64,000 nt of DNA from Acanthochlamys bracteata (taxonomy: Eukaryota > Streptophyta > Magnoliopsida > Pandanales > Velloziaceae), in the NCBI GenBank assembly GCA_019914995.1, contig CM034135.1:1056501-1120500 (forward strand). The letters run 5' to 3'. Both the position numbers and the translations under genes were made by a program. Below, in pieces: positions 13,034 through 26,465 of the stretch. The notes beneath the pieces were generated by a model that worked only from the letters and a program-made list of their open reading frames with translations, did no database searches and had not been told where the DNA came from. Within the stretch, counting starts at the first letter, position 1. Each line of letters begins with the position of its first letter.

Positions 13034-15208
13034 ATTGCTATGTCATCGTAACCAGCTTTCAAGTCGCTATACGATAAACTCACCGGGTCCCACTAAAACT
13101 TTTTGTCCCCAACAAATTTATTCACACTGTTTTTTTAATTTTAGTTTTTTTCGCTCGAAGTCTGATGTTTTTCATTAGAACTCTATCTATATGATAAAAT
13201 AACTAAATTAATTTTTCTGTATAATGAATTATCTATATTAATCAATTTTGATCGAAATATTCCGCAGGACAGCTTCGGACCAATGGTCCGACGGCCGCCG
13301 CGGTCAACTCTCAGGCAACGGTGGTCCTTCCTGATGTTCTTTTCATAAAGGGACCCACACTTTCAGCTAATGATTTGTTAACACATCAGCACGTCCGTAC
13401 GAATATGGCATCTATTGTAAAACAAGTAGTAGTTAGCTATTTAATTGTAGAAGACTAGAATCAGGAGCTATAATTTGATCAATAATTTAGATTGGGTTAG
13501 ATTCCATGTTACGTGATTAACGATAATGCGATCGGATGACAGTATCGAATGACATGTCTGCCCTTCAACGACGGATGACGTCAGCAATTCCAGGCCTTCC
13601 ACTACTGCACGTTATCATGTTGTATAACGGATAGTGCTGATGGGTAATTTAAGCGAGATGAACATGGGTGCATGGGACAACGGGTAGGCGATGGGTGGGC
13701 ACGTGGATATGTCGTTAAGTGGGGAATGAACGGTTAAGATTCAAATCTTTTGTTAGATCTCACGATTGTCACAGATTGTGTAAGCTTTTGTCAGCCTTAT
13801 TTGTTTTGTTTTATTACTATCGTAAAAATTCTTTTGTTTTTCTTGTTCATTCTGAAACAACCTGTAAAAACTGTTCAAATTTTGTAATTTGTAATAACTT
13901 AAAGATTGCAAACAAACATGAAATGACGATGATGTGTTTATTCCTTGATGATTCAATGCTAGGCGATGAAACAGTGTTCTTTTCTCTCTGTCCAGGTTAG
14001 TTGAAGAAGACTACACAAGCAGTTCTGAACCATGATCTGACTTTCGGTTGTATTTGGAGAAGGGAAGGTTTAAATTTGGAGTTCTCGCTCTGTTTTGTAA
14101 TATGACCAAGTGAAAATTTACCTATCTCCGTACTACTCTCATTTTTTTGAAATATTTTTGTAAACTTCTCTTGCAATACTAGCAGCTGGCCAGATGCTTC
14201 CCTATGGCCGGAATGGAACCCGCTTCCTGGAGGCTCACGAGGTCCTGGGCCTGAGTTTGTGTGGATTTTTATATTCATGGTAACTAGTGAAAATTTTTTG
14301 CTGAAAGGTTCGTTCAGATTATAAGAACATAAAGTTGTACGTCTTCCAATTGAGTTTCTTCTCCATTGCTGTGTGTACCTCTTCGACTCATATTATCTGA
14401 AGAAAATTTTGCAGTGGGTAGAGTAGTTAAAGAGTAGTTTCTTATTCTTCTTTAATTGCAACGTTCTCTTATGCTTTACATTGCCTGTGCTAGTTCTTGG
14501 TTGTTCAGAATGGTGCTAGTTCAGTAAATGAACTTTAACTGAACACAAAAATAGAACAGTAATATGATCAGAAGAAAGAAGAAATCCTTCCGTTCGAGTT
14601 CAGCTTCCAACATCTCCGAGCTATCCCATCAAAAGGCATGCTGATAAACAAGAGCAATAACGGCACTATTCAATAGTTTTACGTACATTGCACGGTGTAC
14701 CTGTTCAATTCCAGAACAACAACATGCCCGTACCTCTCGTTACCGGTCTTGGAACCCTTTCTGTCTGCCCATGTCCCTATTTACCTTTCTCGGAATGCCT
14801 TGAAACGGCTCAGGTTGTAGGCTGGTTGATAGACATGTAGATAATGAGATGACAAAAGAAAAACATTAAAGGAAAGGAATGCCCACAGCTTTTACAATGT
14901 CACTATAAGGAACTTAGAAATGGCTTACAACAGAACAGTTTCGTCTCTTCTTTTTTGGTCATGAGCAACACAGCAAATGTTGGGTTTGAAGTTGTGAGAC
15001 AGAACCCGACTAGCTATCCCGAAAGTAACAGTTACAAGCAATTTTTGTCAGTATTATACAACACAAGAAACAAGCATCGTGGAAGAGTAAAATGCAGCGG
15101 TGTGGCAACATATGGAACATGACTTGCATTCATATTCCTTACAATGTTAGTCACATCGTAAGGATAATGTGTCAACAATAATAGGCTCGCGCGCCTTGTA
15201 CTGAACAT
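13034..15208. other. Intergenic region between the AFB promoter and the Tubby-like gene
   Basis: About 2.2 kb without a supportable gene. Another CACGTG lies at 13700-13705. Several 90-residue open frames (for example 13719-14000 plus and 13997-14278 minus) show no family features and no consistent codon bias. The last few hundred bases before 15208 are probably 3' untranslated sequence of the Tubby-like gene. Confidence 0.5.
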
Positions 15209-18200
15209 TTACTCACATGCTATTTTGGTATCGAAGCTGCTGAGGCAGATCGCAAAAGCCTGGAAAGCCGATAGAGGATACCTGTAGTCCATGGTAAACA
15301 AGTCCTTCCCCACCTTTCCAAACTGAAGAAGCACCTTCTCATGCTCCTGGGTAGGTTGTCCATTCTCTGCTGCAGCAACTAGCTGAAAGTTCTTAACGGA
15401 TGCAACCGTTACACGTCCCCTGAAATTAAGACACCAACATTGGAGTTGTTCATGCCACCTCGGCGCTTTGTTCTTAAGCACCAGCACACCCTCCTTCTGC
15501 GTTGATAAGGGACCTGAGAATAAAATATCGGAGCGCGACGACTTAGACCTGAAGAATGGCATAGAGCCAAAGCTATCAAGGCCATTAACAAGAAACTCTG
15601 TCTGTGTAGGAGCAACTCCTCCTGGTTCAATTGCAGAAGCAGGGATGGCATCCATGATGCATTGCATTCGCCTGGGACCCCTAGAGTTTGAAAACATTGA
15701 TTAGAAGAGCTTCAGCAAGTAAAGCAAAACAGAGATACAAATACCGTAATGAAGCCACTTTACGACACTCAACAAGATAAAAATAGGCAAGCTTATGCAT
15801 CACTTTTACACTACAACCAATCAAATGTCACACTGGCCTCTTATTAGCTTAGGATTCATTTGACAAGGGACACCAGATTAATTTCTGGGACGACTCCCAA
15901 TCTGGAATTTTGGAAATCTCTTTACAGGAAAATTGCCAAGAATCTACTGAACTAAGATCTTTCAAACTTTTCAAGTCACTACATATTCCAATCAAGAAAT
16001 TGATTCCAAACCAACAAAAAGTGTTTATCTTTACAGTTTTATCTTTACAAAGGGGTATATAATTTTAGCACCATGGAAATGCATACTCATGCGCAGAACG
16101 AATTAATTGAAAAACAAGAAACTATCTCTACAGTAACTTCTTTGATATCTAAATCACAGACACTAATACATAAATAGTCTGCAACTCATGCATTCCCTAC
16201 CTGGAACCAAGCATATTTAACTCATATGCAATATGGGCGACAGGATAATTCCCAGCAGGCATCCTTGGGGCAACTTTGGAACCTAAAAAGCGTGTTGAAC
16301 GAGACCTTGCAGCCATAGCTCCAGAATGAGGCGGTTGAGCATCATAAACAGTAAACTTGGTTCCCAAGAAATTTGACCTGTTCGCATAGCAATCACACAT
16401 ACCAAAGAATTAGAAGATCACAGTGTTCACGCATTAATAATCATTTCACAGCACCCTTTTGATTTCAACTTTTCCTATGACTTCAAAGAAACTCTCAAAC
16501 TTGTAGACGACTAACAATTTTATCTTTTAATATTGTATACTAACTCGAAACATATGGACTCTCAAAACTGCCACTTGCCAGATACTCCCACACTCAAATA
16601 ATACTAGAAAAGCATGTTTTTTGAGACAAGAACAGAGAATATGAAACTTTACGAAACTTTAATAAAGATGTCAGTAAGACCATAATAAACCTCACCTCAA
16701 CTTCCCAACATATGTATTGCTCCCTTTTGACACATCATGCGCATCTAGAGAGATGATATAATCAGTACACGTAGCACGCCGACACTTACGCGCCACAAGA
16801 AGTAACTTCCCATCATCTGTTAATGCTGCATCATGAACATAACAGTAAGAGAAAAGATCACATAGACACTGCAAGTTCGCTTGGGCTATAACTTATTTCC
16901 AGTATATAGAAATGGAATCCTATAGAGCTTGAAGTGTTCTTCCTGTCGTTACATATAAATGTGAAAATACTCTGACCTTCAAATCATTTCAACTATCATA
17001 TACGGGTATTTATGTAAGTGTTAGAAACTTTAGATTGTAAAGCAACTTCGCATATCTCTCTAGCCAAACTTTACATCTTAGTAACATAATATCTTTAGTA
17101 TTTACTTTAAGGCACCAAAACAAGAATGTGCACAAATGAGCAAAGACTGGAGTTTGTAAATACATGACAAAGCATCATTTACAAGTTAAAGCAGAGATAA
17201 GAAACTGACCTTGGGTTAGACCAAGGTAAAGATAGTACGTTTGAGTTGTCCTATGCCGCTTTATAAAGCACTGCATGAGGAAGTCCCTGGGGCCAGGCTG
17301 CAAAAAAGAGAAGGATATTAATGACAAACATCTTTGACATTTACAGATGATGTGGAAGTCCCACCGCATTTACAAACATGACATTTACAACGCAACAAGA
17401 CAGCTTCAAGAATGAGAAGAAGACCTATGAGAATGATTCATGATTAACTAGATTTCATCAATTTTATGTTAAGATACCTAAGTCATCCAGACAATTCAAA
17501 TCCCAAAAAGCAAGATTTTGTTACACAAAACAAACGCAAATTGCACAACCTCAGATAGGAGGTACCATACAAATATTTGCTACAACTTCTTGTTTAGATG
17601 GTACGATAAAACTTTTTAACCTACCACTTAACATTTACAACGTCTGTAGAATTTGTCAAAAGATAAAAGTACCTATCTGTTCTTCTCAAAGCCAACAAAG
17701 GAAAATCAGCAAAAACCTAAAAAAAGCCTCTCAACAAGAACGACACTAAAGAAACATCATTCCATTACACATTTGCAACTAAAAATCCGATCTTTCCACA
17801 AAACCAAAAGTAAAACATTCTCAAAACTAATTAACAAAGCGAGAGTGAGCAAAGGAAAGAACGACCATCGTATCATCACCTGCTTCAGTGAGATTGGGAA
17901 GGTAAGCTTTCCGGATAACTCCGGGGTAGCAACGATCTCCTTCATAATGTCCCTCCAACTCCTGCAAACACCAGCACAGGCAACAACATGTCTCCTTTCA
18001 GGCCACGCAGCTTCCGAATCTTCGATCCGCACAAGCACCTCTCTCAACAACTCCGGCGGCATGTTGGCCCAACAACTCTGCCCTACCACCACCGCTGCCG
18101 CCGCCACAGAGACAGAAGCAGAAAGAGAAGAAGAAGAGTTAACAACACGGTGTGAGCGCGATTTCGAGAACCCTCTTCTAGAAATACTTCCCATCTCTTC

Positions 18201-18236
18201 TCTCATATCCTGCAAAATGCTTCGAATCGAAGACAT
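15209..18236 (-). CDS. Tubby-like F-box protein (TLP/TULP)
   Basis: Plant tubby-like proteins join an F-box to a C-terminal tubby barrel that binds membrane phosphoinositides; the F-box contacts ASK adaptors of SCF ligases. Five exons in transcript order: 17880-18236, 17210-17297, 16696-16825, 16201-16377 and 15209-15680. Phases agree and give 407 residues, normal for the family. The N terminus carries [13 protein letters not shown], then the F-box (about residues 58-105, [17 protein letters not shown] and VCRSWRDI). The tubby domain follows with [25 protein letters not shown] and [13 protein letters not shown], ending with [11 protein letters not shown], the usual tubby C terminus. Untranslated exon sequence probably extends past 18500. 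Which of the eleven or so plant TLPs it matches was not resolved. Confidence 0.93.
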
Positions 18237-18639
18237 CTCTCTGATTCGATCTTCTTCTACTTCCTTTATATAAACAAAATTACAAATTTATTTACATAAC
18301 AAATCAACCAATCCCTAATAGAAATTACTACATTTTGGGGTTGAATCTTTGCTTAGAAGAAGAAATCTTTCGATTTGATTTGGGAAAATATTGAAGATAA
18401 CTCGTAATTGAAAGGAAAAGGGAGTAGGTGGGTGAAGGTGGGTAAGAACAACAACAACAACAGAATGAAAATTGAAAAACAAAAATTGAAACAGAAATTT
18501 GGAAAATTTTGGGATTCAAAATTAGGAATTTGTTTGGTTTGTATCGGTTGATTTTGTTTGTCTCTGCACGAGACGGAGTGGGAACAGCGAGAAGAAGAGG
18601 AACAAAAGCGAGATGGGAAGTTGCGAGATCTTCAGCAAA

Positions 18640-19344
18640 GCAAGAAAATGTTAAGTTAAATAGTTTTGATTTAATTAATAATTGTAATAATATGGTTAGT
18701 ACTATTATTCATTATTTTTTCAGTTTTGCTAACTAATTAGGAATTAAGAGTTAAAAATTAGCTACTGACAAATTAGACTCTTGTCTTAAAACTTTTTGCA
18801 CAATCAGACAATGAAAACTCCGGTTGGTTAATTAGGGGTCTTTTTTGTTGCAGTAAAATAAATTCTTGTAATACAAGTCTTGAAAATTAATTTTTGAATA
18901 AAAAATTAGAAATGTGAGTTTAAATTTTATATTTAATTGTATTCATAATGAAATTATAAATAACAATTTGTACTTTGTCATATTTAAAAATGAATTTCAA
19001 AATTTTTTTAAAATCAATTATACGGTCTTAACCAATATTAGTTTGATTCACAAAATCATCTATATAATGAAAATAACAAATTTAAAACAGAAATTAGTAG
19101 AAATAACGGAATTCAACAAGCAAAATAACAAGTTATCCAAATTGCGACACATCGATTTCGAGATAATCAACCAATATATAATTATATATGCACACACTGG
19201 ACAGCATAAAGAAGATTTCAAGTACTTAATTTAGGTGGATCATATCAAAAGATTGCTTCGCATGGTTTTTCCTTCAAGAAATGAGAAAATTCGCAATGCA
19301 ATGTTTCAATGGACCCATTTCTCATAAAGTTTATAAAGAAGTTT
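18640..19344. other. A+T-rich intergenic DNA, no gene seen
   Basis: A 106-residue frame at 18914-19234 (+) is Asn/Ile/Phe/Lys-rich, as expected by chance in A+T-rich DNA. Nothing else was supported before the repeat island that follows. Confidence 0.5.
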
Positions 19345-19540
19345 AGGAAACGCTCGAAAATGTTTATAAAATAATTTTTTTTAAATAAATTTTTTATTTT
19401 AAATAATAATAACAATAAAAATTTACATGTAAATTTTTTATATTTTAAAAATTTTTAATAAATTATTTATATATTTATAAAAAATATATTAAAAAATAAA
19501 AAAATAAAACTCAGCTTTTAAAAAAACGTTTTTTCAAACC
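19345..19540. repeat. Family A A+T-rich miniature element, copy 1
   Basis: The right part (TTATATATTTATAAAAAATA, then AAACGTTTTTTCAAAC) closely matches the copies at 36.2 and 63.8 kb. It abuts copy 2 directly. Confidence 0.5.
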
Positions 19541-19786
19541 CACTCTCAAGAAGCATTTGATAGTACTTATGAAATAAAGCTTTTCTAAAACGGAAAGTAT
19601 TTTTATCTTTTTTGAAAAACGAATTTTATTTTTTTACTCTAAAAAAAATAACAAAAATATGCAATAAAAAAATTTCATTACGTAAAATATTTTTACACTT
19701 TATTTTTAAATAAATTTTTTAAATAATTGTGAAATAAAAAAATTAAAAAAGAGCATTTAGGAAATGCAATCCCAAACACGCTCTTA
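19541..19786. repeat. Family A A+T-rich miniature element, copy 2
   Basis: It shares the internal block AATAAAAAAATTTCATTACG with the copy at 36.1 kb and ends in CCAAACACGCTC, like the AAACGCAC terminus of the other members. It is non-coding and about 245 bp long. Confidence 0.6.
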
Positions 19787-19865
19787 GTTGTTAGAAATCT
19801 CTAAGTTTCGGAATAATCAAAGTAGAAAACAAAAGATCATAAACTATATTGAGTCGAGTACCACT

Positions 19866-20611
19866 CATAGTTGTAAGAATTAGACTGGACATCGAACGAA
19901 AAAATTATCCGGATCACGATTCTCGGATTAAACCGTTGGATCAACCGATCGAACCATCGGATCAATAATATTAAAATATTTTTAACTAATAATGATAATA
20001 ATTATAGTAAGAAATTTACTGCCAATGATACTACTAATAATAATAGTTATAGCAATCATAATAAAAAAAATTAGAGTATTTTTATTATGCCATTGCTATA
20101 AACAACAACAATAATGATAATCACAGCGAAATTAAAATATTGCCATCATAATTGCCATCACCAATAATAATAATAACAACTAAAATTTATAAAAAAAATA
20201 TTTATATAAATTAGGAGATTAGAAAAAGATAAAATTATAAAATAGATAAATTATAAAAGAGATATAACTAATTTTTTTAGATATACATATTTGAGTCTAA
20301 ATATTTTACAATATAAAATTTTAAAAATCACTAATAATTGATATTTTATAAATAAGACATAATCAATTACATTTTTGTAGTATTAAATCTAAATACAAAA
20401 TATAAACTACATATCATTTTTCAACATAGAACTATTAATAATTATTTTGCATTAAATATATCATCAATTTAAAAATTTTTAATTAATGAACTGAAGGATC
20501 AAAACGGATTGATTGCATAAATGATTTTTTTGCAAATCCGGACCAGTTTACCGTCCGAATCGACAATTTTCGGATCGACCCGGACGGATCGGTCCTGATC
20601 TAACAACTATG
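19866..20611. mobile_element. Non-autonomous DNA transposon with inverted ends and 8-bp target duplication (hAT-like)
   Basis: The element begins CATAGTTGTAAGA and ends with the inverted counterpart (reverse complement CATAGTTGTTAGA), one mismatch in 13 bases. The 8-mer GTACCACT flanks it on both sides, at 19858-19865 and 20612-20619. An 8-bp duplication is the hallmark of hAT transposons, although Mutator-like elements (8-10 bp) cannot be excluded. The 746-bp body has G+C-richer subterminal blocks with repeated CGGATC and CGATC motifs around a very A+T-rich core. It has no transposase frame, so it would need a transposase supplied from elsewhere. Confidence 0.8.
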
Positions 20612-21238
20612 GTACCACTTGTCTTTAACAGTTCAATAACTTCACACAAAATTTGACCTAATCATATCTACCAACTCAAGATAATGGAATTAATTGATAA
20701 TTACGATATAGTGTCTCTCGTTGCAATTCAACGAGTGCCAGCTGCTGGTAGATTCTTACGATAAGCAAGCACTCCAAGAAATCTCTGGATATTCATGGCA
20801 ACAAGAAAATTCCAATCTCTCATGACCAAACTGCTGTAGCTTAAATGGATACCAGATAACTGTCATGGAGAACCTGTGAGAGTTATAAGACAAAACATAG
20901 AAAGCAGTCCTAAAAAGCTGTAACGTTTATCCAGGATTACTTAATTAAGTCGGTCTGTTAATATGCTTTTGTTCGCTTTATTAAAGAAAAAAGCAAACTT
21001 TATCATCAAATAAAGCATGCCATTGAATTGGGTAATCAATGAATATACAAGTGGACAAGCATCATTCTTTGGATGATTCTAATTGTCCTGAATCCAATAG
21101 TGCACAGTGACCACCTCCTCTGGCAATATGATTGTTGTCTTCATTATGCTCAAGCCAAACAGATTCTCTATCCGGTCAATGAATAAGACAGAATTTTTTG
21201 TATTCTGCCATAAATCCTTAAAACTTAAGAACGAAACC

Positions 21239-24200
21239 TTACATGGGAAGGCCATGTGGTACTTGCAGGTACATAGATTGAGCACATGTAGGAAGAAGCA
21301 GCTTCTGCAACCAGCCCACAGTAACATTCTAAGACAGAATTGTTACCAATGGATAGCAAAATCACCTGATCTTGATGATATAGCTACAAAAGTTAACCTG
21401 CTCTTGGTGAAATATAAGGAGAGCACTTCATATGGCCTTTGGAGTGTGTGACCATATCACTAAAGACAAAGATCCTGCAGTAACACTTCCCATCAGCCAG
21501 CTGATTCTCTCCAGTATGGTACCTGCCATAAGAAAAAGATCTAGGATATTTGAATCATTGCTGCCAAACACAAAGTAGAAGATGTTCTTTTGCATGTTGA
21601 TAGCCAAGTAATGGGAAGAAGTTCCTGCACTACACACCACCATTTAGTTAGTGGCAATGGGTAATGTGAAAACTCTACTGGTTGCAACCTGTTGATACCA
21701 AAGTTCATGATAGAAAGGTACTCATTTTTAGTGCTAGCATTTGTACTTCAAAATCACTTGATCCCGATTCTTTACTAATGGCTTAACTAAGCCTTCGAAA
21801 GTGACTATACATCAGTTCATTTCTGTACATTGTAAATTTACCATAAAAGATAAAGGTATCAAACTAATAGTATTAATAGTCATAAGAAAACCTTAAAACT
21901 GTATTATTTTCCATCTACCTGAGTATATTGGACCACCACAGAACTGCAAAGCAACAGTTTCTTGCCAATCTAACAGGTACAAAGTCAACCCACAAACTGA
22001 GAAAAACATGATTCTCCACCAATTTGGACTTCCATAAACCATCTCCTTAGATTCAATTCAGAAAGCTCACAGCAAAACGTGATTCTCCAGATTATTCTGA
22101 ACAAAATTGAGAAATACTTTGTGAAATACTGGTGAATCCAACCAATAACAAAGGGGATTGTGTTACTTCCAACTAAAATACAAAACAAAGTTGCAATTGC
22201 CTTCAGAAAAGCAAATTTGGCAAACCTAGAATAATGATATGAGACACATCTAAGTACCAGATGCAATTAAATAAACTTCCTTTTCACTTCTTGAGTTAAA
22301 ATTAAGTAAGGAGTGTCCAAGATTTGCATAATGTGCTTATCGGCATCCTTTGCAAGATATCCTACCACACACATCAATAAAACTTGCTTGATATCCTACC
22401 TCATACCATGTGCAGATAGGCCTTTTCCTGACCAGGCTCGCATAGCAGGCAGGAGATACATCAAGACAGCTATTGAGATGGAAGGCGAGCCGCACAAGCA
22501 TTATAAACATACAAAATTGCACTTTGTTAGCACCAGACAACCTTACCTCCCTGAGTGACTCTGCAGCAGGCAATGCATGCAATTATGCAAAGACTTGAGC
22601 ATGACACAAAAACTAATCATATGCAGTCCCTGCATCTTCTTGTCAGTGGCTGAGAAACACGGTTACTCAGGACCCTACTGCACCATATCAAGGTGCAAGT
22701 GATGAATCTGCAGGAGTGGCAACGAGTGAACTGCCGTGACAATAGTTTCTTTAAAAACAAAGCACTTTTGACAAAATAGATATGAAGCCACTTATCTAGG
22801 GGGTATACTCCACCACCCTTTCATAAAAGGTAATCTCCTGCCTACTCGAATTACAAAGCCTCAGTTCCTAGCTAGTCTAAGGTAAACAATTCATTAACCA
22901 TAAGATGATTAAATGTACGCCCTTGATCAGGACTATGACATTTTACTGCAAGCATTAAGTACAGAGCTTCAGAAAATAAATTTAAAAAGAAAATCTGGAA
23001 TAGAATGGATAGTTGGATACCTCGTCCTCAGAAAGATTGGTAAAGTTCTCATGCAAGGATCCACCCAGAGGAGAAACCTCAGAAGATTGCGCTGCTTTGA
23101 CATTGGTAGCATCTTGATTCCAAGACTCACGCTTAAGCTGATTCAAAGACGATTTATGGTAAAGATAGCTCAGAGCCATTCTTAGATGACTATTTGCTTG
23201 TAAGCGGTATACTTTGGTTGCGAGCGGAACTGGGGTATCTGAAATTTATTAAGAACTATTGTGTTAAATGGTTGCCTTAGATCAAGTAAATATTCAACAA
23301 CAATCAGGTACAATATTCTTTCTGCAATCTCCATTCAGTTGTGATGGATGGCCTATCATACAATATGAAGGTGACGTTTCTACAGAACAACAAAGCAAAC
23401 ATATGACTTAAATATAGGAAGGGATAAAATGGAGCGAAAAAGAGATCATTTTGAATATTCGCAAACAACTCCAAAACCTCACATGCTTTAGATAGGTTCT
23501 ATGATGGTATAAAATGAAATTAGACATACCATCAAAAAGGAAGATAGAAGGTGCACCAATAAAGTGAAGTGAAACTTACCCTTTGTTTCGCCAGGTAATG
23601 ATGAATGCATGTAACTCTGTCTCTGCCTTTCAAAATTCACTACAGAATCAGGAACTCTAAGGCCACCAACTTCCTGTATGGGTTCTGACTTTTCTTGCAC
23701 CGGAACAATGATGGTTTGGTCTAAGGCAAGTTAAGATCATGCCATATGTGCAGAGCAATATTAATTGAAGAAACAGGGTACCAAAAATATGGCCCAGAAA
23801 ATAGTAAGAAATACATGAAATTAATATGCTTGTTGCATTGTCGTTAGAGATAAACATGAGGATTTCATACAATGACAGTAAGATAAACTTCTCAGTCTAA
23901 AGTTGCAACTATCAATATTTACATCTATTTGTTAGATTTATGTACTATTGCAGACATGAAACCGCATCCATCACTAGCACGCACAGACCTCAAACAATAA
24001 ATGCGGAAGCCTTCAGTACCAGAGATATAGATATAGACAGAAACAGTCCAAGATATAAACATCATTTTGATATAATTGAGGAAAGGATACTATTGATAGC
24101 CAATTGCCCGTTTTTTCTCCCTTTTCTGGGAGGCCTCTTATTTCCACTTCCCATAGTAATGTCCTCTTGAGAATTTGTTAATTTGCAGATTTCTGCAGAA

Positions 24201-26465
24201 AGAACATATTTAATTTCATATAGCCTCTTTCTAGCTTGCATGGAAAAATGCAGAAAATTACAGCAGCAAGCAGGGAACTAAAAGTCATCATTTAGAATTT
24301 CCATAGTAAGTTGGAAATATAAGCAGACCAAAAATTGATGAACAATCTAATCAGAACAACCTTTTAATTGTGCCTGCAGAGTCATTACAAAAAAAGAATC
24401 CAGAATCGAATCATCTACAGAACCTGCATCCAGACCCAGTTCTTTTTCTTGATAAAGTTGCAAAAATCAGACAAAGTTGTTGGCAATCTCATGGGTGAGT
24501 GCTACCAAATTTTTTTTAAAATTAATAAAAAACCATAACTTGATAAGATGGGACATGCTAACGAAGTTGAACTTCCAGCACCGGAGGTCTTATATGGCAA
24601 CTAGGATAAATTTATTATATTTCACAAAGTTTCAATGTTGGTATCCTAAGTAACCCAACCATGTACAACTGTCAAATGCCCAAGTTAAAAATAATGCTTA
24701 AAGACATTCAAAGAGATCAATGAAAAACCTCCATGTGCAGCAAATTGAGTTTCTTTAACTGGCTTCTTGCAGGTATTGCATCGAACCTTCAGGAAATGAA
24801 TTGCTATCAGACAATTATGGCCAAGTTCAAGAGTATCAATTACAAAAACAATTCAAGCAGGTTAACATTTAGTTATCCTTGTTAGAACTAAAGGGAAGCA
24901 GTTTAGGAAACATTTTGGATTAAATCAGATAGCCACTTCATATGCCCGCATTGTACCATTACAGAATTTTTGGCCTTTTGCATGAACTACTCTATAATTA
25001 CATTCAATCCTCATGTTAAGAAAGTAACTCTTAACCTGAAGCATAAACATGAGTTGTAAGCATATGCATCAGAGCATGTCTGCATGTGAATATGCATATT
25101 AAGAGAGCTATTAGATTATGCACGTATAGTGCACATCTAGATACAATCTCATAAAATATGCCTCACGTTAACATTTGTTACCATTTCTTCATTTTTCTAG
25201 TTAAAAAGATGTTAATGTGGTAGTGGTTGTATGAGTTGGTTCACCTGAGGATCTCAATCATGAACAGGAAAATGGCGATGGAGGATAATGTATAGATCAC
25301 CCTAATAAACAAAGTATTCAGTATGTCCTTGGTTCCCAATATATTGTAGGAATACCGATATACAGGCTGGCAAGTTTTCAGAATATCCATTAGGCAATCC
25401 CAAGTTACCTAAAAGCATTAAACATGAAAAACATTCCAGATCTTTGTAAGACTATTTAGTATTGTGATGGATTTTCGAAGTAACATTTTAAATTATGCGA
25501 TAAATAACATACAGTAATATTTCTCATAATAGGTACAACAAACTCATCGTTGGTCCAGAAATTACCAGATGCAATGGATCCATCAATGGCCTAGAACCAA
25601 ATAGACGCATATCTGCATACAAAGTGATAACATGATCCAATGTACGGCAACGTACAGCTAATCTACAGCAAAGAAACTATAATAAAATACACATTGATTC
25701 TAACAACTCCAGTACACTAACTTATGATCTTAAATACGCAGCTTTATTCATTTAAAAAAAGAATTGACAAATCACCATTTTGGTGATTGACTAGTATTAC
25801 GAGCTAGTTTATTCTTCACATGGAACTAAAAGCAGAGCCTAAAATAAAACTGATGCACGTTAAAGTAGATCAAGCGTATCATCAACATTACTTACCATAG
25901 TATAGATGAAAACTTGAGTTTAAAACTTTAAATCACATGTCACAATGACGTAAGAGGAAAACTTTTATCTTTTAGAAATTCATTAGCAACAAGATAAGCA
26001 ATGACTATTAGCACCAAAGTGGAACACTGAAATAGAAACCTTCTTCGTCAAGTAAGTTTGCTTCACACGCATTCTGGAACTGTCTTTGGATAGATCTAAT
26101 AAGTTTTCTTTCCTGGACGACCTCCTCAGTAGAATAGTCTAGCATTACAACCAACAAATTTCATTAATGCTCCAAATCAATAAAGGAGAATTAACAGCAT
26201 AAAGATATACTCGGTAGCACAATAAAGTCCAGCAAATGAACTGAAATCTGTTGTGTGAATCATGATCTACTTGAGCTGACAAATAATTATTCAGCAAAGG
26301 CAACATTCAGACTTCCGAGAGTATATGGACAAAATTGCCAGAATCAAGTGAAAGAAGAAAGAACGCGTGAAGCAAAGGTGGCCACATCTTACCTGCTCTT
26401 GTATCTTCATTTTTTAGAAATCTGGCAATAGCAGACATCCTACAACGTCCATGTTTACAAGCCAT
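21239..26465 (-). CDS. Zinc-finger protein resembling plant ataxin-7/SGF73-like proteins; C terminus unresolved, possibly frameshifted
   Basis: Eight exons in transcript order link in phase: 26393-26465 (start MACKHGRCRMSAIARFL), 26040-26138 (ends EANLLDEE), 25566-25612 (DMRLFGSRPLMDPLHL), 24729-24786 (VRCNTCKKPVKETQFAAHG), 24424-24447, 24091-24192 (NKRPPRKGRKNGQ), 23580-23720 and 23021-23238 (TPVPLATKVYRLQ). The order matches a conserved plant family whose CxxC...H...C finger recalls the SAGA deubiquitinase-module proteins; that functional link is inference. Two concerns remain. The fifth exon reads only as a 24-base microexon; family-like residues just before it lie in another frame, which would leave the finger without its last cysteine. 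No convincing C-terminal exon was found; open pieces with stops near 21239 are tentative. A 5' untranslated exon probably ends at a donor near 27056. Confidence 0.55.

Noticed and set aside
13997-14278. 93-residue minus-strand frame with a Pro/Gly-rich start
   Set aside because: No orthologous family, no intron pattern, and the surrounding sequence looks non-coding.
18914-19234. 106-residue plus-strand open frame
   Set aside because: Asn/Ile/Phe/Lys-rich composition is that of chance frames in A+T-rich DNA; no promoter or family match was seen.
21107-21451. 114-residue plus-strand open frame
   Set aside because: It overlaps the tentative 3' end of the minus-strand zinc-finger gene and has no recognisable motif. 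A gene on this strand is possible but not supported.
22337-22582. Minus-strand open frame as a C-terminal exon of the SGF73-like gene
   Set aside because: It is open and in the right area, but neither its splice sites nor its residues match the family, so it was not joined to the model.
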